Assembly (NCBI GenBank): GCA_965221625.1
Contig: OZ244903.1
Span: forward strand, 2,046,001-2,110,000
Direction of reading: 5' to 3'
DNA length: 64,000 nucleotides
From: Bin127 sp965221625
GTDB taxonomy: Bacteria > Chloroflexota > Dehalococcoidia > Lucifugimonadales > Lucifugimonadaceae
Shown: positions 25,985 to 34,937 of the stretch, piece by piece
How positions within the stretch are numbered: position 1 is the first letter of the stretch
Layout of the letters: each line of letters opens with the position of its first letter
Made by a program: the position numbers and the translations under genes
The notes under the pieces: generated by a model
What the model was told of the DNA's origin: nothing
Databases searched by the model: none
The model's input: only the letters and a program-made list of their open reading frames with translations

Positions 25985-26845
25985 TTATTCGAAATCGAAG
26001 TCGAGGGAGATGTCAAGGGCGGTTACGGAGTGGGTGAGTTGGCCGATGGAGATGAAGTCGACTCCGGCTTCTGCGATTGAACGGACGTTTTGGAGGGTGA
26101 TGCCGCCAGATGCCTCGAATTGGACGGTGCTTGTTCGGTGTCGCAAGACCGCTCGGATTGTTTCGGGTTCCATATTGTCCAATAAGACGATGTCGGAACC
26201 GGCCTCAATCGCCGCGATTGCTTGCTCGTAGGTGTCGGCCTCTACCTCGATTTTGAGTGCAAAGGGGGCGTCCCGGCGCGCTTGAGAGATGACATCTGGA
26301 AGCGACATGCCAATTACTGCGCACGCGGCGATGTGATTGTCCTTGATGAGGATGCCGTCGGACAATGACATGCGGTGGTTCTTCCCTCCCCCAACTACGA
26401 CGCTGTACTTGTCAATGATTCGCAATCCGGGCACGGTTTTCCGGGTGTCGACAATCGTTGCGCTCGTTTCCCCGACCTCTGCCACGAATTTTGCGGTCAA
26501 GGTGGCAATACCGCTCATTCGTTGAACAAGATTTAGTGCCGTCCGCTCTGCGGTCAGAATTGGTTGTGCCTCGCCAGCCACGGTTGCGATGACCGACCCG
26601 GGTTCGACGGCATTACCATCTCGAAGTCTCGCGTCGAATGCGACTTCGGCGTCCAAAGTCTGAAAGGTTTGGGCTGCGACGCCGATGCCGGCGATCTTGC
26701 CACAGTCTTTGGCGACCAACGAAGCACGCGTCGGCACTGAGTGGTCTCCGATAGCGGCACGCGTCGTTACGTCATTATCGACGTCGTCCTCTCGCAAGGC
26801 CGCGTCGATGACTTTTTGCACTGCTGATGTGGATATGGTCGGCAT
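25985..26845 (-). CDS. nadC: nicotinate-nucleotide pyrophosphorylase (carboxylating)
   Basis: A 286-residue quinolinate phosphoribosyltransferase, which turns quinolinate and PRPP into nicotinate mononucleotide. Recognisable segments are ALREDDVDNDVTTRAAI, ERTALNLVQRMSGIAT, DTRKTVPGLRIIDKYSVVVG, NHRMSLSDGILIKDNH and LEASGGI-like FEASGGITLQNVR. It completes de novo NAD synthesis with nadA at 16.8 kb. It is probably the last gene of the minus-strand run that starts with the selenoprotein gene. Confidence 0.95.
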   Translation of the reverse strand: MPTISTSAVQKVIDAALREDDVDNDVTTRAAIGDHSVPTRASLVAKDCGKIAGIGVAAQTFQTLDAEVAFDARLRDGNAVEPGSVIATVAGEAQPILTAERTALNLVQRMSGIATLTAKFVAEVGETSATIVDTRKTVPGLRIIDKYSVVVGGGKNHRMSLSDGILIKDNHIAACAVIGMSLPDVISQARRDAPFALKIEVEADTYEQAIAAIEAGSDIVLLDNMEPETIRAVLRHRTSTVQFEASGGITLQNVRSIAEAGVDFISIGQLTHSVTALDISLDFDFE

Positions 26846-26930
26846 GGTGTCCCGGGTGGTGAAGCGTTCCGTCGATCGCGCGTCGACGGTAGGGAAGATT
26901 CTAGCGACGGTTTAGCACGACGGTCGTCGT

Positions 26931-27404
26931 CTATCCGTTGCGGCGTGAGCGATGCCGATCTGCAGAATCTAGGATGAACGTGGCTGGACCTTCGTTGACA
27001 AGTTCGACGTTCATCATCGCACCGAACACGCCGAGTTGGACATTGACGCCTTCTTCCCTGAACGCCTGCGCTACGCGTTCAAAGATTGGACCGGCAACTT
27101 CACCGGGTGCGGACGCAGTGAATCCGGGGCGTCTACCCTTCCGCGTGTCGGCAAAGAGCGTGAACTGGCTCACCAGCAACACCGAGCCCTCGACGTCGTT
27201 GAGCGAAAGGTCGAATCCGGACGTGTCGTCCTCAGCACTGAATATCCGCAGGTTCACAGTTTTGGGGACGAGGTAGTCGATGTCGGCTTGTTCATCGTCA
27301 TGCGTTACGCCGACGAGTATCACGAGACCTTGTTCAATCTCACCAGTGGTTACGCCATCGACCGTTACACGTGCGCCTGACGAACGCTGGATCACAAATC
27401 GCAC
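26931..27404 (-). CDS. dtd: D-aminoacyl-tRNA deacylase
   Basis: A 157-residue Dtd that removes D-amino acids wrongly attached to tRNA. The two active-site motifs are LLVSQFTLFADTRKGRRPGF (the SQxT motif) and MMNVELVNEGPATFIL, the counterpart of the usual VNDGPxT motif with Glu for Asp. The N-terminus MRFVIQRSSGARVTVDG is standard. It lies 15 nt downstream of the zinc-ribbon gene. Confidence 0.94.
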   Translation of the reverse strand: MRFVIQRSSGARVTVDGVTTGEIEQGLVILVGVTHDDEQADIDYLVPKTVNLRIFSAEDDTSGFDLSLNDVEGSVLLVSQFTLFADTRKGRRPGFTASAPGEVAGPIFERVAQAFREEGVNVQLGVFGAMMNVELVNEGPATFILDSADRHRSRRNG

Positions 27405-27419
27405 GGATTGAAAACCCCG

Positions 27420-27713
27420 TCAGTCCGAGTCGACGGATGAGGATGTCTTGGTCTCGGATTTGCTCTCCGACTTTGCATCGGATTTGGAGTCTGAACTACC
27501 CGATTCTGAGTCGGACTTCGAGCGGGAGGCGGATCCGTTGCGACCGTAGTCGGTAGTGTAGAAACCTGAGCCCTTGTAAAGGACCATCGGTACCGACAGT
27601 TGACGAGTCGCGCTGGAACCACAGTCGCCGCACGTAGAGACCGGTTCGGAGTCGAAGCTTTGCATCTCGTCGAAAACGTGACCGCGTTCGCACTTGTACT
27701 CGTAGATTGGCAT
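27420..27713 (-). CDS. FmdB-type zinc ribbon protein
   Basis: A 97-residue protein beginning MPIYEYKCERGHVFDEMQSF, the FmdB/CxxC_CXXC_SSSS regulatory-protein signature, with a second pair CGDCGSSATRQL. The first 60 residues form the zinc ribbon. The rest is low-complexity Ser/Asp/Lys. The ATG at 27713 is preferred over the more upstream start of the frame because the conserved sequence begins there. The function of the family is not well defined. Confidence 0.88.
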   Translation of the reverse strand: MPIYEYKCERGHVFDEMQSFDSEPVSTCGDCGSSATRQLSVPMVLYKGSGFYTTDYGRNGSASRSKSDSESGSSDSKSDAKSESKSETKTSSSVDSD

Positions 27714-27815
27714 GCTGGTTACGTGTTGTCGATTGGATGGGGTTGGGCGTCTCGCCAACCCAGGCTTTTGCGTCAGGGGAAGCGCACTTAGGTGCTTGCT
27801 AACCTTGAGATTGTA

Positions 27816-29876
27816 TCAGTTGCCGTCCTGCAACTGAGCGATCATTGCTTCAACGTCGGTCACCGGCAACTCGCACGCGAAGTCGCGGCACACGTACGCT
27901 GTAGGTTTGCCGTCAATCGTCCGACGTTCCTCAAAGAGTGGCAGCGAGTTACCCGCATCAGGATCCAAGTGTGCGACGATGCGATCCGGGTGGTATCCGC
28001 TTCGAGCGGCGTCCAACAGATCTTGCGTGCGGTGATCGGACTTCTTACCGACGATGACGACTTGCTTCGTGGGGTTGGCATAGAGTTGGGCGGCTTGGAG
28101 CCAAGTCGGGAATGCAGAAGGAGCGCGTTCCATCAGATCACGTACCGAGCGCAGATTGGCCACGGCCACGCGCGCGTGTTCCTGGTGCCCAGTGAACGCC
28201 GCACATCTCAAAAGTGCCAAAGCAGCCGCCGAACTGCCGCTCGGTTGCGCATTGTCAAAGATGTCGCGCGGGCGGACTATCAACTCCGTTTGATCCGAAC
28301 CCGTGTCGTAGAAAACCATTGTCTCGGGATCCCAAAAAAGATCGATCATTGCACTACAGATGCGAGTCGCTTCCTCAAGCCAACGAATGTCAAATGTCGA
28401 CTCATAGAGCGTCAGAAGTGCGTCGGCGAGGTATGCGTGATCTTCGAGAAACCCCGGGATTGATGCTTCGATTTCGGATCCAATCTTGCGGCTGCGCATC
28501 AATCGACCATCGGAACGCGTGAGCCGCGCCGAAATGAACTCAGCATTGGATTCCGCAACTTCGATCCAGTCGGGACGTTGGAGTGCGGTTCCAGCCTCTG
28601 CGAACGCTTTCATCGCGAGTGCGTTCCAGCTCGTTATCGCCTTGTCGTCGGTCAACGGCGGCACGCGCTTTAGCCTTTCCGAGTAGAGAATGCGCTTCGC
28701 TTCGGCGATGCGAGACTTCAATGCTTCTGCGGTGATTTTCAACTCGTCGGCAACCGACTCATCCGTTCGTGGTCGATGGAGAATGTTGCGCCCTTCGAAA
28801 TTGCCTTCGCGCGTGACACCCCAATAGGCACAAGCTAGCTGCGCCAGACTACTCCCGAGAATCGATTCCAACTCTGACGCGTACCAGACGAAGTATTTCC
28901 CCTCTTCGCCTTCCGAATCGGCGTCGGTCGCGGAGTAGAACGCGCCTGACCCTCGATGCAGCATCTCCCGTTCGAGGTAACTGGCAATTTCTTCAACGAT
29001 CGTGGCGAAGAACGGGTTGCCATTGGACTGCCATGCGTGGAGATAGAGACTCACGAGCTGAGCGTTGTCATAGAGCATCTTTTCGAAATGAGGCACCAAC
29101 CAAACAGCATCGACCGAGTAACGGTGGAACCCGCCGCCTACTTGGTCGTAGATCCCGCCATTCGCCATCCTCGTGAGAGTCAGATCGACGAATTCGTGAG
29201 CAGTCCCGTTGCCCTGCAACGACGCATGGGATAACAGGAACTCGTGCAACATCGGTTGCGGGAACTTGGGTTGCAATCCAAGTCCTCCTCGTTGCCAATC
29301 GAGTTCGGGGCTGAGTGCCCCGAACGCTGAATGGAACAGCGTGCGGTCGATCGGCTCCACGCTCACGCGTGACTGCGAACGCGATTCGATCGCCTCAATC
29401 ACGCGTGAAGAGTTTCGCACGATGTCGTCGCGACGTTCTCGATAGGCTTCGGCAACTGCACTCAACACGCGAGGAAACGACGGCATACCGCCACGTTCTT
29501 CGTTAGGAAAGTACGTGCCACCATAGAAAGGTGCACCGTCCGGAGACATGAACACCGACATCGGCCATCCGCCCTGCCCAGACATCGACTGCACCGCCGA
29601 CATGTATAGCGAGTCCACGTCTGGACGTTCCTCGCGATCGACCTTGATGTTGACGAACAGTTCGTTCATCAACGAAGCGATCTCCGCATCCTCGAACGAC
29701 TCGCGTTCCATCACGTGGCACCAGTGGCATGCCGAGTAACCGACGCTCAAGAAGATCGGTCTATCTGACGACTTTGCCTCGGCGAATGCCTCGTCGCCCC
29801 ACGGGTACCAGTCGACAGGATTGTCCTTATGTTGCAAAAGGTACGGTGAGGTTTCGTTCGCTAGTCGATTCGGCAA
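27816..29876 (-). CDS. DUF255 thioredoxin-domain protein (YyaL/SPATA20 family)
   Basis: A protein of about 686 residues. It begins PNRLANETSPYLLQHKDNPV and has the thioredoxin-like motif VGYSACHWCHVMERESFED, DREERPDVD and the GQGGWPMSVFMSPDG segment, which are hallmarks of DUF255. An alpha/alpha-barrel of the glycosidase-like fold makes up the rest. The frame is open to 30023, but the TTG at 29876 with AGGA 9 nt upstream fits the family N-terminus and avoids overlap with the gene upstream. It lies 49 nt downstream of the UGA-containing thioredoxin-NHL gene, so both thioredoxin-fold proteins are probably made from one mRNA. Confidence 0.9.
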   Translation of the reverse strand: MPNRLANETSPYLLQHKDNPVDWYPWGDEAFAEAKSSDRPIFLSVGYSACHWCHVMERESFEDAEIASLMNELFVNIKVDREERPDVDSLYMSAVQSMSGQGGWPMSVFMSPDGAPFYGGTYFPNEERGGMPSFPRVLSAVAEAYRERRDDIVRNSSRVIEAIESRSQSRVSVEPIDRTLFHSAFGALSPELDWQRGGLGLQPKFPQPMLHEFLLSHASLQGNGTAHEFVDLTLTRMANGGIYDQVGGGFHRYSVDAVWLVPHFEKMLYDNAQLVSLYLHAWQSNGNPFFATIVEEIASYLEREMLHRGSGAFYSATDADSEGEEGKYFVWYASELESILGSSLAQLACAYWGVTREGNFEGRNILHRPRTDESVADELKITAEALKSRIAEAKRILYSERLKRVPPLTDDKAITSWNALAMKAFAEAGTALQRPDWIEVAESNAEFISARLTRSDGRLMRSRKIGSEIEASIPGFLEDHAYLADALLTLYESTFDIRWLEEATRICSAMIDLFWDPETMVFYDTGSDQTELIVRPRDIFDNAQPSGSSAAALALLRCAAFTGHQEHARVAVANLRSVRDLMERAPSAFPTWLQAAQLYANPTKQVVIVGKKSDHRTQDLLDAARSGYHPDRIVAHLDPDAGNSLPLFEERRTIDGKPTAYVCRDFACELPVTDVEAMIAQLQDGN

Positions 29877-29925
29877 GATTGCATGTCCTGAGGATTCGGA
29901 TGCGATAAGTTCTCGAGGCGGTAGA

Positions 29926-31476
29926 TCAAAATCCTGTAATCTCAATGGTCTCCACGATTGCAGCCTCGACGTCGAGCCGTCGAATCTGGTGATTATTGGT
30001 GTCGGCGACATAGACGATGCCATCGCGATGTGAAATCCCGGCAGGTTCGTCGAACTGTGCGCTCAACGCTTCGCCATCGCACAATCCCTGCGTGCCGCTT
30101 CCTGCTACCGTGGTTACGCGCAAGGTTTTCAGGTCGATCCTCTTAATCTTGTGGTTGTATGTGTCCGCCAGGTATACCCCGTCTGGTGCGGATGCTACGC
30201 CTTGTGGGTGTTGAAGCTCCGCCTTCTTGCCTATCTCGTCGCGATCACCGAAGGCGAACAACCCGGTACCTACCAGAGTCACCACTCGCCCTCCAGGCCC
30301 GAGTTTTGCCACGCGAATTGCACTGGCTTCAGAATCGGCGAAGAAGAGATTGACACCGTCGAGTGCTATACCGCTTGGTTGCGCTAGTAGTGCTTCCATA
30401 CGCGCGCCGTCAACGATGTTTTCCTGACCGTTCCCGACGAAAGGGACTATCACCCCCGTTGCGACGTCCATCGCCCAAATCTGGTGAATCCCGGCCATGG
30501 CGACGTAGAGCGTGCTATCGCTGTATTCGAGGTCGTAAGGCGAATTTAGCGGAAACGACATCGCGTCGCCGCCAGCGTGGCGTATCAGCGATTGCTCGCC
30601 GGTACCGGCGATCACGGAAACCGTACGGGAGGTTAAGTCGACCCGGTCGATGGTGTGGCTGCCAGCGTCGGCGACGTAAAGAACGTCGCCGTCTGATGCC
30701 ATGCCTTGAGGGTTATCGAAAACCGCTTCATCGAACGCTCGTTCGCTGCCCAAAGGATTCAAGATACCTTGCGGCAACTCGAATGAATCGGTCGCGAGGG
30801 GGCTTTCACCGTTGCCAATGACGTCGACGGCGGCACCATTGACATCCGCTACAACGACTCGGTGATGATTCGAATCTGCGATGTAAAGGCGACCATCCTC
30901 CGCGGCCAATATTTTGCCGGGGAATGCCAGATCGCTTGTTCCAACTGCGTCAAAACCCGACACGTACGGGAGTGGTCCGCGATTGAGAATGCCACTCGCG
31001 TCGAACTCTTCGACCATCGCGGCAATAAGCCTATTCATCGCCTCTAGCTCGAACTCACCCTCATGCTTCCCGATCACTCGGCCGTTCGGATCGACAAACA
31101 TCAATGTTGGCCATGCCCGGGCGGCATATGACGACATCACCTGCAGGTTGACGTCGTTCACGACTGGATGACGGACGTTGTAACGGCGGACGGCGGCGAG
31201 GACGTTTTCTGTCGCCTTTTCAGTTTCGAACTTCGCAGAGTGAACACCGATGACTGCCAACTCGTTTGCGTACTTCAACTCCAGCTTCCGCAACTGCGGA
31301 AGTATATGCATGCAGTCGATTCAACAGTACGTCCAGAAGTCAAGGATTACGATCTTGCCCTTGAGTTCAGCGAGTTGGATTGGTCGTTGGGTGTTGATCC
31401 ACTCAAGATCGGACGGGAACTCCGGGGCCCTGACTTTACCCTCATACGACGCAACCGTTCGACCCGACTCAACCAT
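29926..31476 (-). CDS. thioredoxin-NHL repeat selenoprotein (in-frame UGA = Sec52)
   Basis: Read from ATG 31476, with GGAG 8 nt upstream, the frame codes for 516 residues. It is interrupted only by TGA at 31321-31323. Residues 1-150 form a thioredoxin-fold domain of the NHLRC2-like type: APEFPSDLEWINTQRPIQL, then ILDFWTYC-U-IDCMHILPQL, VIGVHSAKFETEKATENVL and AWPTLMFVDPNGRVIG. Residues about 155-516 hold several NHL beta-propeller repeats (GILNPLGSERAFDEAVFDNP, ADAGSHTIDRVDL, ADTYNHKIKRIDL, ADTNNHQIRRLDV). The family normally reads FWTYCCINCMH, so the UGA falls exactly on the first Cys of the redox CxxC. Standard gene calling would start at 31311 and lose the active site. selA, tRNA-Sec and a SECIS-like hairpin support readthrough. 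It is probably an oxidoreductase of unknown substrate. No signal peptide is evident. Confidence 0.88.
31285..31302 (-). promoter_or_regulatory. SECIS-like hairpin
   Basis: On the coding (minus) strand CTTCCGC-AGTT-GCGGAAG forms a perfect 7-bp stem (8 if the A-T in the loop pairs). It starts 18 nt after the UGA. The small apical loop has G in second position followed by U, as in bacterial SECIS elements bound by SelB. It lies within the coding sequence, as expected in bacteria. Confidence 0.75.
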
Positions 31477-31579
31477 TCCTAGGACTCCATTACACAGTGA
31501 TACTCACGACCGTTACCAATTGTCGCACGCTCCACCGCTAATCTCGCATAATTGAGTCATGCCAGATCACGAGGAAAGA

Positions 31580-32395
31580 ATGCCGGCAGATGCATCAGAC
31601 ACGGAGTCTGAAGGGCATGGAGCAACAGACGGCAATCGACCACACCCCGAAGATCTACGCTCAATATTCACGGATCGACAGCGACGGTGGTCGAACGAAG
31701 AAACGCTCCGACGGCTGAACACCGGTGCGCAATCTGGCGGCAGGTTTTCCGCCGAAGCTCGAGCCAATGAAGAAACAGAATGGGCTCGAGCTGAAACGGA
31801 AAGTACGCGCCGAGAAGAACCTTCTTGGCAATCGAGATCTGCGTACGAAGCTGAAACGCGTGATCCTTACCTTGATGCCCAACGCAAGGTGGAGCAGCGG
31901 GACTTCATGGAGACAGGGAATCCCGCAGCGGTTGAGGCCTACGGTCCGCCCGCCGGATTCTTGCGACGCCTGGGAGCGTGGATCATTGACCAGATGGTAT
32001 TGTTCATCGCAATAATGATGGCACTCAATGTCCTGAGTCCGATACTCTTTGGCGTCGATTCGGTCCCTGACGACAACGAAGGGTCGTTTTCCTTGCCACT
32101 GTATCTACTGTCACTCTTGATCGCGTGGATTTACAACGGCTTGATGGTCGGCATGTACGGGGCTACGCTCGGAAAACGAGTTTTCAACATATACGTCTTG
32201 AATGCCAATGGCGAAATCACGGGTGTTCCTCGCGGATTCGCGAGGGCCGCAGCGACGGCCGTTTCTGCGATCATCTTGTACATCGGGTTTCTAATGGTTT
32301 TATTTCGAGAGGACCGTCGGGCACTTCACGACCTCATCGCAGATACCTATCCCATTGAGCTGATGTCACGGGACAGGCCGCGACCTCGTAGTTGA
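31580..32395 (+). CDS. RDD-family membrane protein
   Basis: About 271 residues. The first ~115 are hydrophilic and charged, with Arg/Glu-rich low complexity. From about residue 120 comes an RDD domain: GFLRRLGAWIIDQMVLFIAI with the Arg and Asp that name the family, a second membrane segment (LYLLSLLIAWIYNGLMVGMY), GATLGKRVFNIYV, a third segment (AVSAIILYIGFLMVLF) and EDRRALHDLIADTYPI. The frame opens at ATG 31559, but GAGGAAAGA directly before ATG 31580 favours the second start. It is divergent from the selenoprotein gene. RDD proteins are often transporters or accessory membrane proteins; no function can be named. Confidence 0.85.
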   Translation: MPADASDTESEGHGATDGNRPHPEDLRSIFTDRQRRWSNEETLRRLNTGAQSGGRFSAEARANEETEWARAETESTRREEPSWQSRSAYEAETRDPYLDAQRKVEQRDFMETGNPAAVEAYGPPAGFLRRLGAWIIDQMVLFIAIMMALNVLSPILFGVDSVPDDNEGSFSLPLYLLSLLIAWIYNGLMVGMYGATLGKRVFNIYVLNANGEITGVPRGFARAAATAVSAIILYIGFLMVLFREDRRALHDLIADTYPIELMSRDRPRPRS

Positions 32396-32541
32396 TAGGC
32401 TGACATCGAATTTGACGACCATGATCGTTGGCGATGCGATACATGCACTCGGTGCGGGAACAAGACACCATCCGCATCAACAACACATCTGGCCGACCAC
32501 GCTCGTAACATCGGTACATCAACAGTTCGGAGGTGCGCCAT

Positions 32542-33456
32542 ATGCCTGACAAATTGCGAGTCCTGATCACGGGTGCGAGCGGTTACATCGCTTCGCAAAT
32601 GCTGACCCAGTATCGAAAGCGATACGATCTGACGCTCATCGACGCCACCGACACCGACCGCGCAGGGAACGCAATCGCAGGCATTGAGGTAACCGACCTA
32701 ATCGACACAGACCGTTCGCGGTACGAGAGTTTCTTTGCAGGACAGGACGCGGTCATCCACTTGGCTTACAAGAGGTCGAGCCCGGGTGGCGTATATGGTG
32801 ACGCTGTTCCGCAGATAGACCGTTTCGCAACTGAGCTGGAGAACGTTCAGATGGCGAACAACGTCTATCGAAGTGCGTTTGACGCCGGGGTAAAGCGCGT
32901 TGTGATCGCAAGCTCGAACCATGCCGCGGATTGGTATGAGCACGCGTTGATTCACAACCGCAAGAAGGAGATGGTGTTTCCTGAAGAGGTTCCGCTCTCC
33001 GATAACTTCTACGGGTGGGCGAAAGCAGCCTACGAACTGTTGGCGTTTCCCTACGCTAGCGGTGCGTTCGGCCGCAAACTGGAGGTGGTGCAGGTTAGAA
33101 TTGGTAATCCCAGAGAGACTGATGCCGATGCCTTGATGTCGTCACCCGACGCATTGCACGGAGGTTCCGGACAATCAACGTTCAAACGCGGTTTGGGTGC
33201 ACACTTTTCTCAACGGGACTTGAGGCAACTCTTTTGGCGCGCGGTTGAGACGCCCGACATTCAGGATATTCACGGCATCCCATTCCTCATCGTCTACGGG
33301 ATCAGTGCCAACACCAGAGCATTCTGGTCACTCGAATCGGCACGCAAGGCCCTTGGCTATCAACCTGAAGACGATTCGGAGATAAAGTTCTCGGCAGACA
33401 TCGCTAGGCACCTTCTCGGCGAAAACGTTGCTGGACCGGGCAAAGTCGGCGGTTGA
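32542..33456 (+). CDS. NAD-dependent epimerase/dehydratase (extended SDR)
   Basis: A 304-residue protein with the Rossmann motif LITGASGYIASQM near the N-terminus, DAVIHLAYKRSS, the conserved Ser region VIASSNHAADWYE and the catalytic YGWAKAAYE (YxxxK). GGAGGT 7 nt before ATG 32542 sets the start. It resembles the NAD-dependent uronate-dehydrogenase/epimerase group (HAADWYE-type segment), but the substrate is not certain. Confidence 0.88.
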   Translation: MPDKLRVLITGASGYIASQMLTQYRKRYDLTLIDATDTDRAGNAIAGIEVTDLIDTDRSRYESFFAGQDAVIHLAYKRSSPGGVYGDAVPQIDRFATELENVQMANNVYRSAFDAGVKRVVIASSNHAADWYEHALIHNRKKEMVFPEEVPLSDNFYGWAKAAYELLAFPYASGAFGRKLEVVQVRIGNPRETDADALMSSPDALHGGSGQSTFKRGLGAHFSQRDLRQLFWRAVETPDIQDIHGIPFLIVYGISANTRAFWSLESARKALGYQPEDDSEIKFSADIARHLLGENVAGPGKVGG

Positions 33457-33652
33457 ATGATCTCGATGCCGGCGGAAAGGACGTTGAGATTGCAGTACGT
33501 CAGACTTGACGGGTGAACGGAGGCTGAAACCCGCTTTGCGACTGATGGATGACGCAACTCAACGCCCTTCCCTTCCGGATACGCAGCGGCCCACAGATTT
33601 GCCGAACGTGAGCCAACGAAATCGTGCCTCCTTTAGCGGTCGATCATTGGAT

Positions 33653-34789
33653 TCACACCAGTGCGGGTTCCCGATCGACGTGTCGGGGTGAATCGACTAA
33701 CCAATCGGGTGCGCCGATCAGATCATCGTCGGTTTCCACGGAAGAAGGTTCAAATCCGAATGACGCTTGCGGGGCAAGATCACGCACTGGCAATGACTTC
33801 GGCAACTTTTCGGCTTGAAAGGACTCGCGGGCTACTTGATCTCGTTTGCCAGCGAGCACGCTGACGCGGATACGCTTCGATCGATCGTCGGTTTCGTTGG
33901 CTATGAACGACGTGGAGAATGCCGCTTCATCCGATGTGCCAGATTGGATGATGTTGATGATCGCGTTCAACGATTTAATCGGCATGTCATGCGGACCGGC
34001 AACCACAACGCTCACGAGATCGGCGTCCGCCAAATCAAGTCCGTCGGTTAACGGTTTCTTTATCGCTTGCCGTGCGACCTTGCGGAAGTCTGAAGCGTCT
34101 TCGCTCGCGGCATACGATACGAATGTTTCGCCGGTGCACTGAATAGCTTCCAAAAGTTGCTCCGATGGATTGAGTGATCCGCGTTCGTCAGTTCCGGAAG
34201 CAGACAAGACGTTCATCACGACACGTGCCTTCGCTGCGGAAAGTTCGTCGGCGAGGGTACCTGCTTGCGCCACTGCGGAGAGCGATTTGTCGGCATTGAT
34301 CAATGCCAATGAACAACCTGTAGCCTTGATCCGGTCCAGTGCAGTCTGTGCCGTGCTCGTCCGACCGCGACCTTCAAAGGTGAACGGTAACGTTACAATG
34401 GCCAGGACGTGCTTGCACGTCGACATCGCGGTTCGCAATACCGACGGCATCAACTCGTTGGCCGCGGTTCCACCCAAACCGGCCATCACGAAAACCAAAT
34501 CGACGCCCGATAGCGCAGTCCCGAGACGGAATAAATCGCTGGAGTCGACGATGTCGGTGTCATCATGTTCGTCTTCAGGTTGCGGAAACATCGGATACCC
34601 GATGGCGAATTTGCGCCCGCGTTTCAAAGCGTTCATCTCCTCGATTTCACGATCGACCAAGATGACCTCTGCGGCGTTGCCGACGATCTGCGCCATCTCG
34701 GATGCGGTATGCGCTCCGCCTCCGCCAACACCTACGATGGCGAAGTCTCTCGATTTCGATACGGCACCTGCGCTGCGTGTGATGGTCAT
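33653..34789 (-). CDS. divergent FtsZ/tubulin-like protein with degenerate signature
   Basis: A 378-residue protein that follows the FtsZ GTPase layout. FAIVGVGGGGAHTASEM at residues 16-32 matches the FtsZ opening (VVGVGGGGSNAV). VDLVFVMAGLGGTAANELMP at 96-115 sits where FtsZ has the GGGTGTG tubulin signature, and IVTLPFTFEGRGRT at 131-143 matches VVTKPFxFEGxxR. The signature loop is altered to GLGGTAAN, and I see no NxDFAD catalytic T7 loop. The C-terminal domain keeps a VSVVVAGPHDMPIKSLNAII segment like FtsZ's NITGGEDL region. It may therefore bind nucleotide weakly or not polymerise. AGGAGG 5 nt before the ATG fixes the start. It is a single gene, divergent from the MmcB-like gene, with no cell-division neighbours. 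Confidence 0.7.
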   Translation of the reverse strand: MTITRSAGAVSKSRDFAIVGVGGGGAHTASEMAQIVGNAAEVILVDREIEEMNALKRGRKFAIGYPMFPQPEDEHDDTDIVDSSDLFRLGTALSGVDLVFVMAGLGGTAANELMPSVLRTAMSTCKHVLAIVTLPFTFEGRGRTSTAQTALDRIKATGCSLALINADKSLSAVAQAGTLADELSAAKARVVMNVLSASGTDERGSLNPSEQLLEAIQCTGETFVSYAASEDASDFRKVARQAIKKPLTDGLDLADADLVSVVVAGPHDMPIKSLNAIINIIQSGTSDEAAFSTSFIANETDDRSKRIRVSVLAGKRDQVARESFQAEKLPKSLPVRDLAPQASFGFEPSSVETDDDLIGAPDWLVDSPRHVDREPALV

Positions 34790-34849
34790 GAGTACCTCCT
34801 CGCGGTTTGCATCTGTTACCATCCAACTTAGTACGTTTGCACGAATCTT

Positions 34850-34880
34850 ATCATAGCACATACGTATCACTACTTGTCAA
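34850..34880 (-). promoter_or_regulatory. candidate promoter of the FtsZ-like gene
   Basis: On the minus strand TTGACA (34875-34880) and TATGAT (34850-34855) are near-consensus and separated by 19 nt, a little long. The predicted start of transcription is about 55 nt upstream of the ATG. The spacer contains the palindrome ATACGTAT. Confidence 0.5.
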
Positions 34881-34937
34881 GCTACCCTATCCAGATCTCG
34901 AAACGCCGCTGATTGGCGCAATGCTCCAGAGCGAAGC

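Noticed and set aside
30363..30821. Arg-rich plus-strand frame
   Set aside because: It is antisense to the NHL propeller of the selenoprotein gene and has no recognisable domain.
29926..31311. NHL protein starting at MHILPQL as a normal gene
   Set aside because: This start lies directly after the redox motif and leaves a thioredoxin domain without its first strand and active site; the frame continues upstream through a single UGA.
33457..33652. Gap between epimerase and FtsZ-like gene as hidden gene or RNA
   Set aside because: Only short frames and no stable hairpin; it is the space between two convergent genes.
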